Of a stretch of DNA of 64,000 bases, positions 38,877 through 47,290 are shown piece by piece. The notes beneath the pieces were generated by a model. The model was not told where the DNA came from. It searched no databases and saw nothing but the letters and a program-made list of their open reading frames with translations. Both the position numbers and the translations under genes were made by a program. Positions within the stretch are counted from its first letter, which is position 1; every line of letters begins with the position of its first letter. The stretch spans positions 4,836,001 through 4,900,000 of the forward strand of contig NZ_CP036289.1 of NCBI RefSeq assembly GCF_007748115.1, written 5' to 3'. This DNA comes from Bremerella volcania. Lineage in GTDB: Bacteria > Planctomycetota > Planctomycetia > Pirellulales > Pirellulaceae.

Positions 38877-39818
38877 TTAGTCGTCCTCGAACAGTCGTCC
38901 TTGCGGGTCGACATCTTCAGCATCGGTACTTTGATTATTCTGCGGAAATAGGAATTCGGACATCGGATCATGCTCGCGGTAGCGGCGCTGAGCCAGTTCG
39001 CGCCGCAGCACGGCATAGCAGTAGACGCAACCGTGCGGACACGTATCGTAATCCCCAATGTCTCGCGATGCGAAGCAACCACATTCCTTACGACTTCCTT
39101 GTTGTTTCGCAAGAATCTGCTTGCCGCTGATCTCCTCAAGGCGAGCGACATCAATGCAACGCGCATCCTCGGCACCCGGCACGAGGAAGTCTCTTTGTCC
39201 GCAGATTGAAAGTTTCATGCCGTTCGCGTTGGCGACCTCAACCAACTTGGCTGCCAATTCACGTTTCGATTCCGCTGGCGGATCTTCCCACTCGAACCCC
39301 GCTTCTCGCGAGGAGCGATTCATGTTTGCCAAAGTTTTCTTGTAAAGATGTACGAAAGAAATCACCACCTCGTCAGTCGTCCCTGCCAACTGCGAGGCGA
39401 GTGACGCGAAATTCTCCAGGTGAAATTCAACTGGCGTCACAGTTGAAATGACAATGGTGTCATACCGCCAAACACAGGTGCGCGGGCCGTATTTTTCCGC
39501 CAAGCTGCGGAAGTGTTCGACAGTTCGATTCGCGTCAACAACTGACGACTCGAGAGATCGCGGATACGAGTTGATCGTGTGCTGAATAACGAACGGGTAG
39601 CCGCGGTCGGCGATTTCACTGAGATGGTCGGCGAATGGACCGATATTCTTTGTCCAGAAGATAAACCCATCCACATCTTTCGGATCGAGTGAAACGCGAA
39701 TCGTCTGATTCCGATTCCACGCATTCACCATTTTGCAGTAGCCCGCGCGCAGGCGGTTCATAAACCATTCGCCGTAAAATGTTGGGATGTCCGTCTTGTA
39801 GCTGGCAGAAATGATCAT
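38877..39818 (-). CDS. DUF1848 protein with a Cys cluster
   Basis: The 313-aa reading from the ATG at 39816-39818 opens MIISASYKTDIPTFYGEWF, the usual DUF1848 start. Other family landmarks are DPKDVDGFIFWTKNIGPF, VIQHTINSYPRSLE, YDTIVIS and the C-terminal cysteine set ECGCFASRDIGDYDTCPHGCVYCYA, which may bind an iron-sulfur cluster in a radical-SAM-like way. Its biochemical activity is unknown to me. Seven bases separate it from the upstream methyltransferase gene, so they form an operon. Confidence 0.85.
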   Translation of the reverse strand: MIISASYKTDIPTFYGEWFMNRLRAGYCKMVNAWNRNQTIRVSLDPKDVDGFIFWTKNIGPFADHLSEIADRGYPFVIQHTINSYPRSLESSVVDANRTVEHFRSLAEKYGPRTCVWRYDTIVISTVTPVEFHLENFASLASQLAGTTDEVVISFVHLYKKTLANMNRSSREAGFEWEDPPAESKRELAAKLVEVANANGMKLSICGQRDFLVPGAEDARCIDVARLEEISGKQILAKQQGSRKECGCFASRDIGDYDTCPHGCVYCYAVLRRELAQRRYREHDPMSEFLFPQNNQSTDAEDVDPQGRLFEDD

Positions 39819-39825
39819 GAATGGC

Positions 39826-40659
39826 CTATCCCGGTTTCCTTGCCAAGCGACAGGCAATGTTCGTTTTCAGCTTCGGCGGACCGAACTTGTCGAGGTACGG
39901 CTGCAAGTCCGACTTGTCTTCGTGGTTCGGCATCTGTTCCCATCCCTCGCTTGAATTGACGACCTCGAGCCCGTGGGCCTTGGCCAGGCCATCAAACCAA
40001 CCGGTAAACCGACTGTCATTGTTGTCGACATAGAGCAGCAAGGCATTTTCATTCATCTGATCCATCATCGTTGCGAAGTACTCCTCGGCCTTGTCGCGGA
40101 GCGCGTAGACCTCAGACATGAAGTAGATCAGCGTGAAAAGGTCTGCCGCGAAGTGCTTCTTGAATGTGCGCCACTTTGCGGGATCGGTTACGTCAAACGG
40201 AAAGAAGACCGTGGAAATACGAAAAGACGGTCCGAGTTTGTCGTCGACGTCGCTCCAAGACTCGCCCCATGCAGGATCGCGGTCAAGAATCTGACACTTC
40301 AGCTCTGGACGCTTTTCCATTCGAAGGCAGTACTTCAGAACTCCAAGGAAGTCGCTGCCTGGACCGCCGCCGACACATGAGATGGTTACCTTGTCACGGT
40401 CGAACAGCTCTTTGAGCCTTCGCGAACTTGACAGCCGCTCATAAACGACGTTCGCGTGGGACGTGGTGTACCTAAAGATGTAGGCAAACCGTCGGGCGGG
40501 ATCGCTGTAGTCAAGGCAACCTTTTTCGAGGAGATTCTTGTAGCCAGCCGACAGCTGCCGCAGCGCCTCCGAGATCGCCGCGTCTTTGGCTGTGGTGTCG
40601 CCCGGAATGGCAGCGTAGGCCTCGTCCAAAACGGTCTTGATAAGTTGGAAGCAATTCAT
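39826..40659 (-). CDS. SAM-dependent methyltransferase-like protein paired with DUF1848
   Basis: Start at the ATG 40657-40659, five bases after GGAG (a GTG two codons earlier is possible). A helical N-terminal domain leads to a Rossmann-like region with SCVGGGPGSDFLGVLKYCL as motif I and KCQILDRDPAW as motif II; FPFDVTDPAKW and ALLLYVDNNDSRFTGW follow. This is consistent with a class I methyltransferase. Substrate unknown. Partnered with the DUF1848 gene; an upstream motif is shared with other defence genes. Confidence 0.7.
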   Translation of the reverse strand: MNCFQLIKTVLDEAYAAIPGDTTAKDAAISEALRQLSAGYKNLLEKGCLDYSDPARRFAYIFRYTTSHANVVYERLSSSRRLKELFDRDKVTISCVGGGPGSDFLGVLKYCLRMEKRPELKCQILDRDPAWGESWSDVDDKLGPSFRISTVFFPFDVTDPAKWRTFKKHFAADLFTLIYFMSEVYALRDKAEEYFATMMDQMNENALLLYVDNNDSRFTGWFDGLAKAHGLEVVNSSEGWEQMPNHEDKSDLQPYLDKFGPPKLKTNIACRLARKPG

Positions 40660-40769
40660 CGCCACTCCGGCATGCTGGTGCGAACACGATCACTAAACAG
40701 TAAACAGCCCCTAGATGTTAACTGTTGGGTACGATTAGCACAAGCAGCAAACCACATATCGGCATTGCG

Positions 40770-41192
40770 TCATGTCGCAATACCTTTTAGCGAAGCGAGT
40801 TGCGCCCACAGGCGTCGCTGCTTTCGCCAGTCCGGCACCAGCGCAATTGACTGCAATTGGCGGAGGTGAATCGGGTCGCGGCCGCTCTCCACACGGGGCA
40901 GGAAGAGGAGCGCCTCCTGGATGTCAGGGGCCAGCATCCGCAGGTTCATGATCTGCGTGATTCGGGCGCGAGTGACGTGGGCGAGACGAGCTAGTTCGGC
41001 GTAGTCGGTGACTTCGCCGGCGCGGATCAGATCGTCGAAACGGATCGCCAGCGCCATGAAACGGGCCACACGCGGAACACGACCGGAATGGAGAGGCGGC
41101 GTGGGAGCGTCGCCTTCGCGGACTTCCTTGCGGCTACCACGCCCGCGTCGCTCGAAATGGATCTGTGATTCGATCGTGATGGGCCTGGTCAT
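40770..41192 (-). CDS. HTH protein coupled to the serine recombinase
   Basis: The 140-aa protein starts at the ATG at 41190-41192, overlapping the recombinase stop (ATGA). A basic N-terminal part precedes a helix-turn-helix-like segment YAELARLAHVTRARITQIMNLRMLAPDIQEALLFLP. Proteins of this kind accompany serine recombinases with DUF2924 proteins and may act as directionality or target factors. The C-terminus (LVPDWRKQRRLWAQL) is short and basic. Confidence 0.8.
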   Translation of the reverse strand: MTRPITIESQIHFERRGRGSRKEVREGDAPTPPLHSGRVPRVARFMALAIRFDDLIRAGEVTDYAELARLAHVTRARITQIMNLRMLAPDIQEALLFLPRVESGRDPIHLRQLQSIALVPDWRKQRRLWAQLASLKGIAT

Positions 41193-42778
41193 GCGGCGTC
41201 CTCCGTATCGCGCCCAGCGAGTTCGTCGGCCAGGGTCTTGATTCCGCTCGGATGAAACGTAATCGTGACCTTGCCCGTGGTGCCGTCGTAGTCGACCCGT
41301 TCGACGAGTAGTTGAACGATGCGAGTCTGTTCGCGCGGCGTGAGCGACTCCCAAACCGGATCGAACACGGCCATCGCCTTAGCGACCTCGCGCTCGTCGA
41401 CGATGTCGCGGCTTAGTGCGATGACCTGCTCCCGAACCTCGGTCGCCCGTCGTTCCGCGCCGCGAATCCGTTCCTGCAGGTCGGCAAGCCGAGCGGTCGC
41501 CGGTGTGTTGCCTTCACCGGGAACGATCTGTTCGAGTAGCTTGCGGATCTCGTCGCTCCAGCGCGACAGTTCGCGTTCCAGGCCACGGCGTTCGGCTTCG
41601 AGCGCCGCGACCTGTGACTGGCCCTGATTCCGGGCGTTGGCAACGGTCTCGTGAAGGAGAGCTGGATCGAGGCCAATGCATTTGATCTGCTCGACGACGA
41701 ACCGCTCGATTTCACCCGCCGGGATAGATTTGGAGGGGCATGAATGCCAGCCACGTTTTTGAGCGGAAGTGCAAACATAGTAGCGATAGCGTTTCGTTCC
41801 GTTCTTGGTCGAGTGGCTCGGCGACATCGCGCAGCCGCAGGGGACGCATCGCAGAATGCCTTTGAGCAACGCTCCGAACTTGTTTCGCACGGCGGCTCCG
41901 CCAGAACGACCGTTGCGTCCGAGAACCAACTGCACGCGTTGCCAGAGATCGCCGCTGACGATCGCGGCATGCTCGCCTTCGTGGACTTCGTCCTTGTACT
42001 TGAGCTTGCCGGTGTAGGTGATATTGGTGAGCAGTTTATGCAGGCTCGTCTTGGTGAAGGTCTTGCCGCCGCGTTCGTGTCCCTTGCGTGTCATCCATAG
42101 CTTGTTGACCCAGCCCCGCTTTTCGAGTTCCTGAACCGTTGCGATCAGCGATTGGTGTTCGAGGTACAGTTCGTATATCGTCCGCACGCGAGACGCTTCC
42201 TCCTCGTTTACGATGAGCTTCGAGCCGCGAGGGTCGACGTCGTAGCCGAGCAGCGGCATGCCGCCCGACCACTTTCCTTTGCGGCGAGCGGCGGCGATCT
42301 TGTCCCGTGTCCGTTCGGAAATGATCTCCCGTTCGAACTGGGCGAAAGACAATAACACGTTGAGCATCAATCGTCCCATCGATGTGGACGTGTTGATGAG
42401 TTGCGTTACGCTGACGAACGATACCTGGTGCTTGTCGAACGTCTCGACCATCTTTGCGAAGTCGAGGAGGGAACGGCTGAGGCGGTCGACCTTGTAAACC
42501 ACGACGCAGTCGATCTTGCCCGCCTCGATATCCGCCAGCAGGCGTTTCAGCGCCGGACGTTCCATATTGCCGCCGGAGAACCCGCCGTCGTCGTATTGGT
42601 CAGGAAGGCACTCCCAACCTTCGCTCGCCTGCGACTTGATGTAGTTCTCGCCCGACTCGCGTTGGGCATCGAGCGAGTTAAATTCCTGCTCCAACCCCTC
42701 TTCCGTTGATTTGCGCGTGTAGATGGCGCAGCGGAGAGCTGCAGTCGGCGGGGATGTTTTGCGAGTTCGATTTGTCAT
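41189..42778 (-). CDS. Large serine recombinase, complete
   Basis: The 529-aa protein has the resolvase domain with CAIYTRKSTEEGLEQEFNSL (nucleophile Ser24), VYKVDRLSRSLLDF and FAQFEREIISERTRDKIAAAR, a recombinase domain (GYDVDPRGSKLIVNEEEASRVRTIY), a zinc ribbon (ILRCVPCGCAMSPSHS... YYVCTSAQKRGWHSC) and a coiled coil (ALEAERRGLERELSRWSDEI). It is the standard size of this DUF2924-linked class. Overlaps both neighbours by four bases, so it forms a strict operon with the DUF2924 and HTH genes. Confidence 0.95.
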   Translation of the reverse strand: MTNRTRKTSPPTAALRCAIYTRKSTEEGLEQEFNSLDAQRESGENYIKSQASEGWECLPDQYDDGGFSGGNMERPALKRLLADIEAGKIDCVVVYKVDRLSRSLLDFAKMVETFDKHQVSFVSVTQLINTSTSMGRLMLNVLLSFAQFEREIISERTRDKIAAARRKGKWSGGMPLLGYDVDPRGSKLIVNEEEASRVRTIYELYLEHQSLIATVQELEKRGWVNKLWMTRKGHERGGKTFTKTSLHKLLTNITYTGKLKYKDEVHEGEHAAIVSGDLWQRVQLVLGRNGRSGGAAVRNKFGALLKGILRCVPCGCAMSPSHSTKNGTKRYRYYVCTSAQKRGWHSCPSKSIPAGEIERFVVEQIKCIGLDPALLHETVANARNQGQSQVAALEAERRGLERELSRWSDEIRKLLEQIVPGEGNTPATARLADLQERIRGAERRATEVREQVIALSRDIVDEREVAKAMAVFDPVWESLTPREQTRIVQLLVERVDYDGTTGKVTITFHPSGIKTLADELAGRDTEDAA

Positions 42779-43269
42779 TTGGCCTGCTCCTTTCGAAGTC
42801 GGAAGAAGTGGTAGCCATTGCAGTGCTGGCCCGTGATCGCCCTGGCGACCGCGCTGAGCGACTTGTAGACCTCGCCCTCGAACTCGAATCCCTTCGGCAG
42901 AACCTTGACCTGGAGCGTTTGCCCCTTGTACTCGCGGGTGATAGTTGTGCCGGGAGGCGGCAATCGATCGTCACCCGTTGTCACCACTGTCGACTTCGTG
43001 CGTGACGGGGGCGCTGACGACGCCGGCGTGGCCTTGGGGGGTGACAACCGAACGTCGGCGTCGTTGGCCAACTCAGCGGCACGTTGGCGGGCACGTTGCG
43101 AAATGTCGCCCTCGGCCAGCGATTGCAACCGCCAGGCGATTCGCTTGATGAGCCAGGCCTTGTTGCCGGCCCGCGTTTCCTCGCCGAACACTTCGGCGTA
43201 TCGCCGCCGTAGTTCACGGACAGTCATCCGCTGAAGCGAGGCTACTTCTTTTGCAATGTTGAGTTTCAT
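42775..43269 (-). CDS. DUF2924 family protein
   Basis: The 164-aa protein starts at the ATG at 43267-43269 after AAAGGAGAG. It has MTVRELRRRYAEVFGEETRAGNKAWLIKRIAWRLQ at the front and ITREYKGQTLQVKVLPKGFEFEGEVYKSLSAVARAITGQHCNGYHFFRL at the end, the diagnostic pattern of DUF2924. These proteins are nearly always encoded beside serine recombinases in mobile elements; molecular function unknown. Coupled to the recombinase by ATGA. Confidence 0.9.
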   Translation of the reverse strand: MKLNIAKEVASLQRMTVRELRRRYAEVFGEETRAGNKAWLIKRIAWRLQSLAEGDISQRARQRAAELANDADVRLSPPKATPASSAPPSRTKSTVVTTGDDRLPPPGTTITREYKGQTLQVKVLPKGFEFEGEVYKSLSAVARAITGQHCNGYHFFRLRKEQAK

Positions 43270-43301
43270 GCATCTCTCCTTTTCTCGGGGTCTCGAAACC
43301 G

Positions 43302-43511
43302 TTAACCGTTGTGGACACTGAGCACGGTTTCGTCCGAAACCTCAAGGCATGAAGAGGCAGATTCCGCTTGGTTTTCTGAAGGGCCGCGAGTAGCTGTCGC
43401 GGTTGCCAATAGCGCACGAGCGGAGAGGCGTAGAACGCCCGCGGCCAGGATGCTGGCCACTTCGGCCCGACGCTCGTCGGCCGTTAGAAAGGAGTCGTCG
43501 CTTGGTCGCAT
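43302..43511 (-). CDS. Small protein (69 aa) at the head of the recombinase operon
   Basis: MRPSDDSFLTADERRAEVASILAAGVLRLSARAL... ending LEVSDETVLSVHNG. Short proteins with this ERRAEVASILAAGVLRL pattern regularly precede DUF2924 genes. Function unknown; confidence comes from context and pattern. Confidence 0.7.
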   Translation of the reverse strand: MRPSDDSFLTADERRAEVASILAAGVLRLSARALLATATATRGPSENQAESASSCLEVSDETVLSVHNG

Positions 43512-43592
43512 GGGTCATCTCCCGTCGGAGTTACCCACAACGACCTTCGCTTGGCGACCGGCGCGTTGTCTGGGAGAACAGATTGGTTAACA

Positions 43593-43614
43593 GGCTCTAT
43601 CTGTTAACCTACCC
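43593..43614 (-). promoter_or_regulatory. Copy 3 of the recurring leader motif
   Basis: On the minus strand GGGTAGGTTAACAGATAGAG, identical to the copy at 27623-27643 except one base. It overlaps a GGTTAACAG/CTGTTAACC inverted repeat (43585-43609) and lies about 80 bases upstream of the 69-aa gene. Confidence 0.45.
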
Positions 43615-43675
43615 CACTGGTCCGTCTATTGACGAAGTTGGCCAAGCGAGATCACGCGAACCGGTTGTCCGCACG

Positions 43676-44851
43676 CTACACGATGGCTGCTTTGGTCACT
43701 TCTTTTTCAGCAAACTCTGATGCCATTAAGTAGAGAAACTGTTTGGGCTGATCGTTCAAAAAGGCTTCAATAAAGGGGCCGAAGTTGTCAGCCAAGATGC
43801 GGTCGAAGTGATGGGGCCGATACCGAACGATCGAGCCGAGATAGTACGTAATGGCATAGATCGAAAGGATTTGTGGCAGCACCTGGGGATGTTCCGCGGG
43901 TGGTGCGGCGTACAGGTAATGCTTTCGATACGGTGGTGTACTAAGAACGGTGCGCCACAGAAGGTGCCGAACTGCTGCGACCAAGTTCGGTACTTCGTCG
44001 GACGGACGGTGCCCGTAAGTGACGGGGTTGAGTTGCTCAAGGCAAACTAAGGATCGATCGGAAATTGTCTCGTTGTAAGCGACTTCCCGAAATAAACCGC
44101 CTATTCGGGAGCGATTCAGCAAGTCCTGATGCGTAATTCCGACGCGTCGGAGGTCATCGGCAAATACGAATAGCCTGAGCCAAATGTGTTTCGGTCCCGG
44201 TTCTTGGTAGAACTCAATCTTTTCAACAGAAACGAATCGTTCGGAATCGTCACCACGCGTCCCTTCAACCCAAAGCCGATGGCCCGGAACGATCTGAGGC
44301 AACAAAACCGGCAGATCATATCGATGGGGATTTGCGGGCACGGCATTGCCGCTGATCGCCAATAGGAGTTCGTCGAAGTTATTCAAGTTGTTGCCGGCGG
44401 GTGGCAGCGGTCCCGCTGGTGCAGTTTGGAACGCATTGAGGTATGCATTGACGAGTTCTCTATCGTTCGGCGGCGGGTCGAGCCTCTCAGCCAATCCATG
44501 TTGTGCGTTGTTCACATCATGGCGTTGTTGACACGTCAGGACGAATGCTTTGGCAAGGTTCATGAAGCAATAATACAATAGCAGCGGCTTTGCAGCTTTG
44601 ACGCCAGATTCAGAGGCTCTATAGAAGTCCTCGCCCTGTTCGAGCAGGGCAAGTGCGGCATTCCTGTGTGCAGCGATGCACCTGCGTTCCGCCGATCGTC
44701 GGATTACGGTCCACGCATCCGTTGCAAATACTCGCGTGCCGAGACCGTAGCGGCGCGTGGTTCGTTCCATCGGCCAAAACGAAAACTCAAGCGGACGCTC
44801 TTTGATTCGCAGCACTCGTCCTGCGCGTGGCTGGGGTAGCGGCATAAGCAA
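43676..44851 (-). CDS. YaaC-like protein (391 aa)
   Basis: The N-terminal third has KPLLLYYCFMNLAKAFVLT followed by HGL, and the C-terminal third QILSIYAITYYLGSIVRYRPHHFDRIL, FIEAFLNDQPKQFLYLMASEF, both characteristic of the YaaC family. Function of YaaC is unknown; homologues occur in genomic islands near restriction genes. The start may be the ATG at 44849-44851 or one of the internal methionines (MERTTRRYG). Transcribed separately from the recombinase operon. Confidence 0.75.
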   Translation of the reverse strand: MLMPLPQPRAGRVLRIKERPLEFSFWPMERTTRRYGLGTRVFATDAWTVIRRSAERRCIAAHRNAALALLEQGEDFYRASESGVKAAKPLLLYYCFMNLAKAFVLTCQQRHDVNNAQHGLAERLDPPPNDRELVNAYLNAFQTAPAGPLPPAGNNLNNFDELLLAISGNAVPANPHRYDLPVLLPQIVPGHRLWVEGTRGDDSERFVSVEKIEFYQEPGPKHIWLRLFVFADDLRRVGITHQDLLNRSRIGGLFREVAYNETISDRSLVCLEQLNPVTYGHRPSDEVPNLVAAVRHLLWRTVLSTPPYRKHYLYAAPPAEHPQVLPQILSIYAITYYLGSIVRYRPHHFDRILADNFGPFIEAFLNDQPKQFLYLMASEFAEKEVTKAAIV

Positions 44852-44949
44852 AGTCCTGGAACTAATTGTCGGTATAGTCTAACGCCTGCATTAGTATGCT
44901 GTCTTCCGTCCCGCTTCTGAGCCGTCGAAACCGGCCTGTCAACATACAG

Positions 44950-46167
44950 TCAAGGCATCGGCGGCCCATCAAGGCGGGTTCGTAGCATGGCGTGGTTCCG
45001 CTCCGTCATGACATCGAAGCGGTAAGCCAAATGCCCTGCAAACAGCATCGGATCATCCTTGCTTACTCCAACGAGCATTCGCAGCTCCCGCAAGTCAAGA
45101 ACATGCAGCATCGCACCTGATTGCTTCGAAGCATCGATGAGTTGCTTCCCAATGCCTTCCCAATCCAAGCCGGGCAGCATTTCCGACACCATCACGACTC
45201 CTTGGTGGACGTTCCCAACCGTCGATGGCAGTTCGATCGCGACACCGTCCTTCGTAACAAGCGGGAGTCCCCGCCCCAGATTCCGCATCGCACCAACAAG
45301 CTGGTCGATTCCTTTATCAATCTGCTTTTGAACGCTCTTCTCGCGCCGTTCAGTTGAGCGATCCAGGCTGGTGGTGAGCATTGCCGCCACCTTTGATTCA
45401 AACAAACACATACCGGCGTCGCAATGTGTCAGAATGTCGGTCAGTTCGCGCAGCTTGCTGGCTTCACACACATGGGGCGAATGAATGATGCGCCCTTCAA
45501 ACAAGTTCTCTAGCAGATGCCACGTTGACTGCTCCAAGCCTCCGCCTTCATCTGGGTCGTCGAGCCGAAAATCGAGCACATCCGTCATTCCAATTGTCGT
45601 CGAGGCTTGGGTCTCGAATCCGGACAGCGTCAACGGAATCGTGACAAACGTCGGCGCGTACTTCGCGGGCACAGCCAACTGAGGGTCGCCGAAACCCTGA
45701 ACTTCGTCGAGGACGTCTGAAAGCAGAGGAATCCAGGGCCCCGCGTACCGCGAACCTGGTGCATCGATCATTGCGGAAGCCTCATTGCGTTCCGCCGCAG
45801 TGAAGTCGCACTCGGCACGGGCGACGGGTCGGCTCAACTCATCGAAGAATATCACGAGCGTCTTTCCCGTCCGCAGAATGTTCTCGATTGCCAGTTGCTC
45901 CTCCTCGTGCCGGAGCACGCCGGATAGCATGAGTGGCGCGGCGGGGTCGTCTGCCACCTTTAACGTCGTCGCCAGCACCACGCCTTTCGGCGTTTCAGCC
46001 CTCGCGACGGTGAGCGACACCGGGCACGACCGATACGCCGCCTTGATCGTCGAAGCCGCCATCTTTGTGACTAGCGCGTATTCATCGCCTCCATTGATCG
46101 GCAACGGCCAGCAACCCGCTGACTCGTACTTCATCTCCTCCCAATTGCGCGACGACGGCATGAACAT
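44950..46167 (-). CDS. Hypothetical protein (405 aa)
   Basis: Begins MFMPSSRNWEEMKYESAGCWPLPINGG. It is alpha/beta-rich (LVIFFDELSRPVARAECDF, MLHVLDLRELRMLVGVSKDDP, LAYRFDVMTERNHAML) with no named domain; an acidic segment DDPDEGGGLEQSTWHL sits in the middle. The last block resembles proteins of unknown function found next to YaaC genes in islands. It is the last gene before the host boundary. Confidence 0.65.
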   Translation of the reverse strand: MFMPSSRNWEEMKYESAGCWPLPINGGDEYALVTKMAASTIKAAYRSCPVSLTVARAETPKGVVLATTLKVADDPAAPLMLSGVLRHEEEQLAIENILRTGKTLVIFFDELSRPVARAECDFTAAERNEASAMIDAPGSRYAGPWIPLLSDVLDEVQGFGDPQLAVPAKYAPTFVTIPLTLSGFETQASTTIGMTDVLDFRLDDPDEGGGLEQSTWHLLENLFEGRIIHSPHVCEASKLRELTDILTHCDAGMCLFESKVAAMLTTSLDRSTERREKSVQKQIDKGIDQLVGAMRNLGRGLPLVTKDGVAIELPSTVGNVHQGVVMVSEMLPGLDWEGIGKQLIDASKQSGAMLHVLDLRELRMLVGVSKDDPMLFAGHLAYRFDVMTERNHAMLRTRLDGPPMP

Positions 46168-46390
46168 GATCGTTGGTTTCCATAGACGGTTCCGTTCGGT
46201 GGCCGAGGGGAACCGGTTTGTTAACTTTAGGGGGTCTGTTAATCAGAGATTCCGAGAGTTTTGCCCCCAGATTTTGGGACGCGAGGGGAACCGTGGGGGT
46301 TTCCTTCGGTCCCTCATTTGAATCTCTCGAAAGAGAGACGACGAGCCCGACGGCGAAGTTCGCGCAAACCCTTGCGGACAAACGCCGTAA
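46168..46390. other. Non-coding boundary region between the island and tRNA-Asn
   Basis: No convincing gene. Contains TTGTTAACTTTAGGGGGTCT followed by GTTAATCAGAG and a TCTCTCGAAAGAGAGA palindrome. The right end of the mobile region probably lies here, but no repeat could be matched inside the window. Confidence 0.45.
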
Positions 46391-46429
46391 ACGCAAAACG
46401 CCCGGCGGCCGATCTCTCGGCGTCGGGCG
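46391..46429 (-). terminator. Rho-independent terminator of tRNA-Asn
   Basis: Stem CGCCCG.../...CGGGCG with inner GGCCGA/TCGGC pairing (46399-46429), followed on the minus strand by TTTTGCGTTT. Confidence 0.75.
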
Positions 46430-46469
46430 TAAACTCTTGTGTCGGTTTGACTCGTAGAAAAACGAAAAG

Positions 46470-46542
46470 CTCCCCCGGCAGGACTCGAACCTGCGACAAG
46501 GCGGTTAACAGCCGCCTGCTCTACCAACTGAGCTACAGGGGA
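46470..46542 (-). tRNA. tRNA-Asn (GTT)
   Basis: Cloverleaf on the minus strand: acceptor TCCCCTG/CGGGGGA, D-arm AGCTCAGTTGGTAGAGC, anticodon stem GGCGG/CCGCC with loop CTGTTAA (anticodon GTT), T-arm GCAGGTTCGAGTCCTGC. The 3' CCA is not encoded. It marks the start of host chromosome sequence. Confidence 0.96.
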
Positions 46543-46703
46543 TCAGAGGAACAGGTAAGTTTACGTTTTTCCTTTTCCCTTTCAAGGCCACCTACGGTGA
46601 AAGTTATCTAGGGGGTGGCAAGAAAGATTTCCGGTGCTATCGAAGAAGACAATTTTCCTGGCCGAAGGTTCTCGTCCTGGGTCAGAGACCTACGTTTACC
46701 AGG

Positions 46704-47129
46704 CTACTTAGAGCGGTTTTTGACCATTTTGACCGAGTTGCCTTTTTCGTTGTACGAGACTTCGGTCATGTAAGCTTTGATCAGCATTACGCCTCGTCCA
46801 GAGGGGACGTCCAGGTTTTCGTCCAGCGTTGGATCCGGCACATTATCGGGCTTAAAGCCAGGGCCTTCATCGGTAATGTGGATCATGACGCGTTCTTTTC
46901 CTATGCGTATGTCAACTTCAACCGACTTATTCGGATCCTGTTTGTTTCCGTGTTTGATTGCATTGACGATGGCCTCTTCGGCTGCCAAGTGGATACCGAA
47001 GCTGTCATGCATGGCCCACTCGGCAAGTTCGAGTTGAGTCAGCAATTCTTTAATGAGACGCTGTCCTTCGGCCGTATCACTAGGAATCGTTTCCTTGTTC
47101 GACCAAAGCCAGTTGTTGTCATCGCCCAT
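46704..47129 (-). CDS. RsbW-like anti-sigma factor / serine kinase
   Basis: The 141-aa reading from the ATG at 47127-47129 has the HATPase_c_2 fold: N-box HLAAEEAIVNAIKHGNK, G1-box DEGPGFKPDNVPDPT and G2-box PSGRGVMLIKAYM. RsbW/SpoIIAB-type kinases bind a sigma factor and phosphorylate a STAS antagonist. The STAS gene is 160 bases upstream on the same strand, so the pair is a partner-switching module. A TTG four codons upstream is an alternative start. Confidence 0.9.
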   Translation of the reverse strand: MGDDNNWLWSNKETIPSDTAEGQRLIKELLTQLELAEWAMHDSFGIHLAAEEAIVNAIKHGNKQDPNKSVEVDIRIGKERVMIHITDEGPGFKPDNVPDPTLDENLDVPSGRGVMLIKAYMTEVSYNEKGNSVKMVKNRSK

Positions 47130-47290
47130 AACTAAGCGCAATCACGAATGGGAGGAGTGTTACGGGAAAAGCCAGTCAGGAACGCCTTCTTCCTGACTGA
47201 TGTCTGCTGGCCGCTAGACACCTCGTCGAAAGACGGGTGATAGCACTAGTTTAGCGACAAAATCCCTTAACGGAAAACAGGGACTCCCAA

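Noticed and set aside
46173-46457. 94-codon plus-strand frame between the island and the tRNA
   Set aside because: It overlaps the tRNA terminator and has no recognisable protein features.
43585-46509. GGTTAACAG shared by tRNA-Asn and the region near 43.59 kb as an att core
   Set aside because: Only nine bases match, and at 43.59 kb they belong to a local inverted repeat; too short to support an attachment site.
46470-46542. tRNA-Asn as the integration target of the element
   Set aside because: Serine recombinases rarely use tRNA genes and no duplicated tRNA 3' end is visible; only its position next to the boundary is suggestive. The left end is outside the window.
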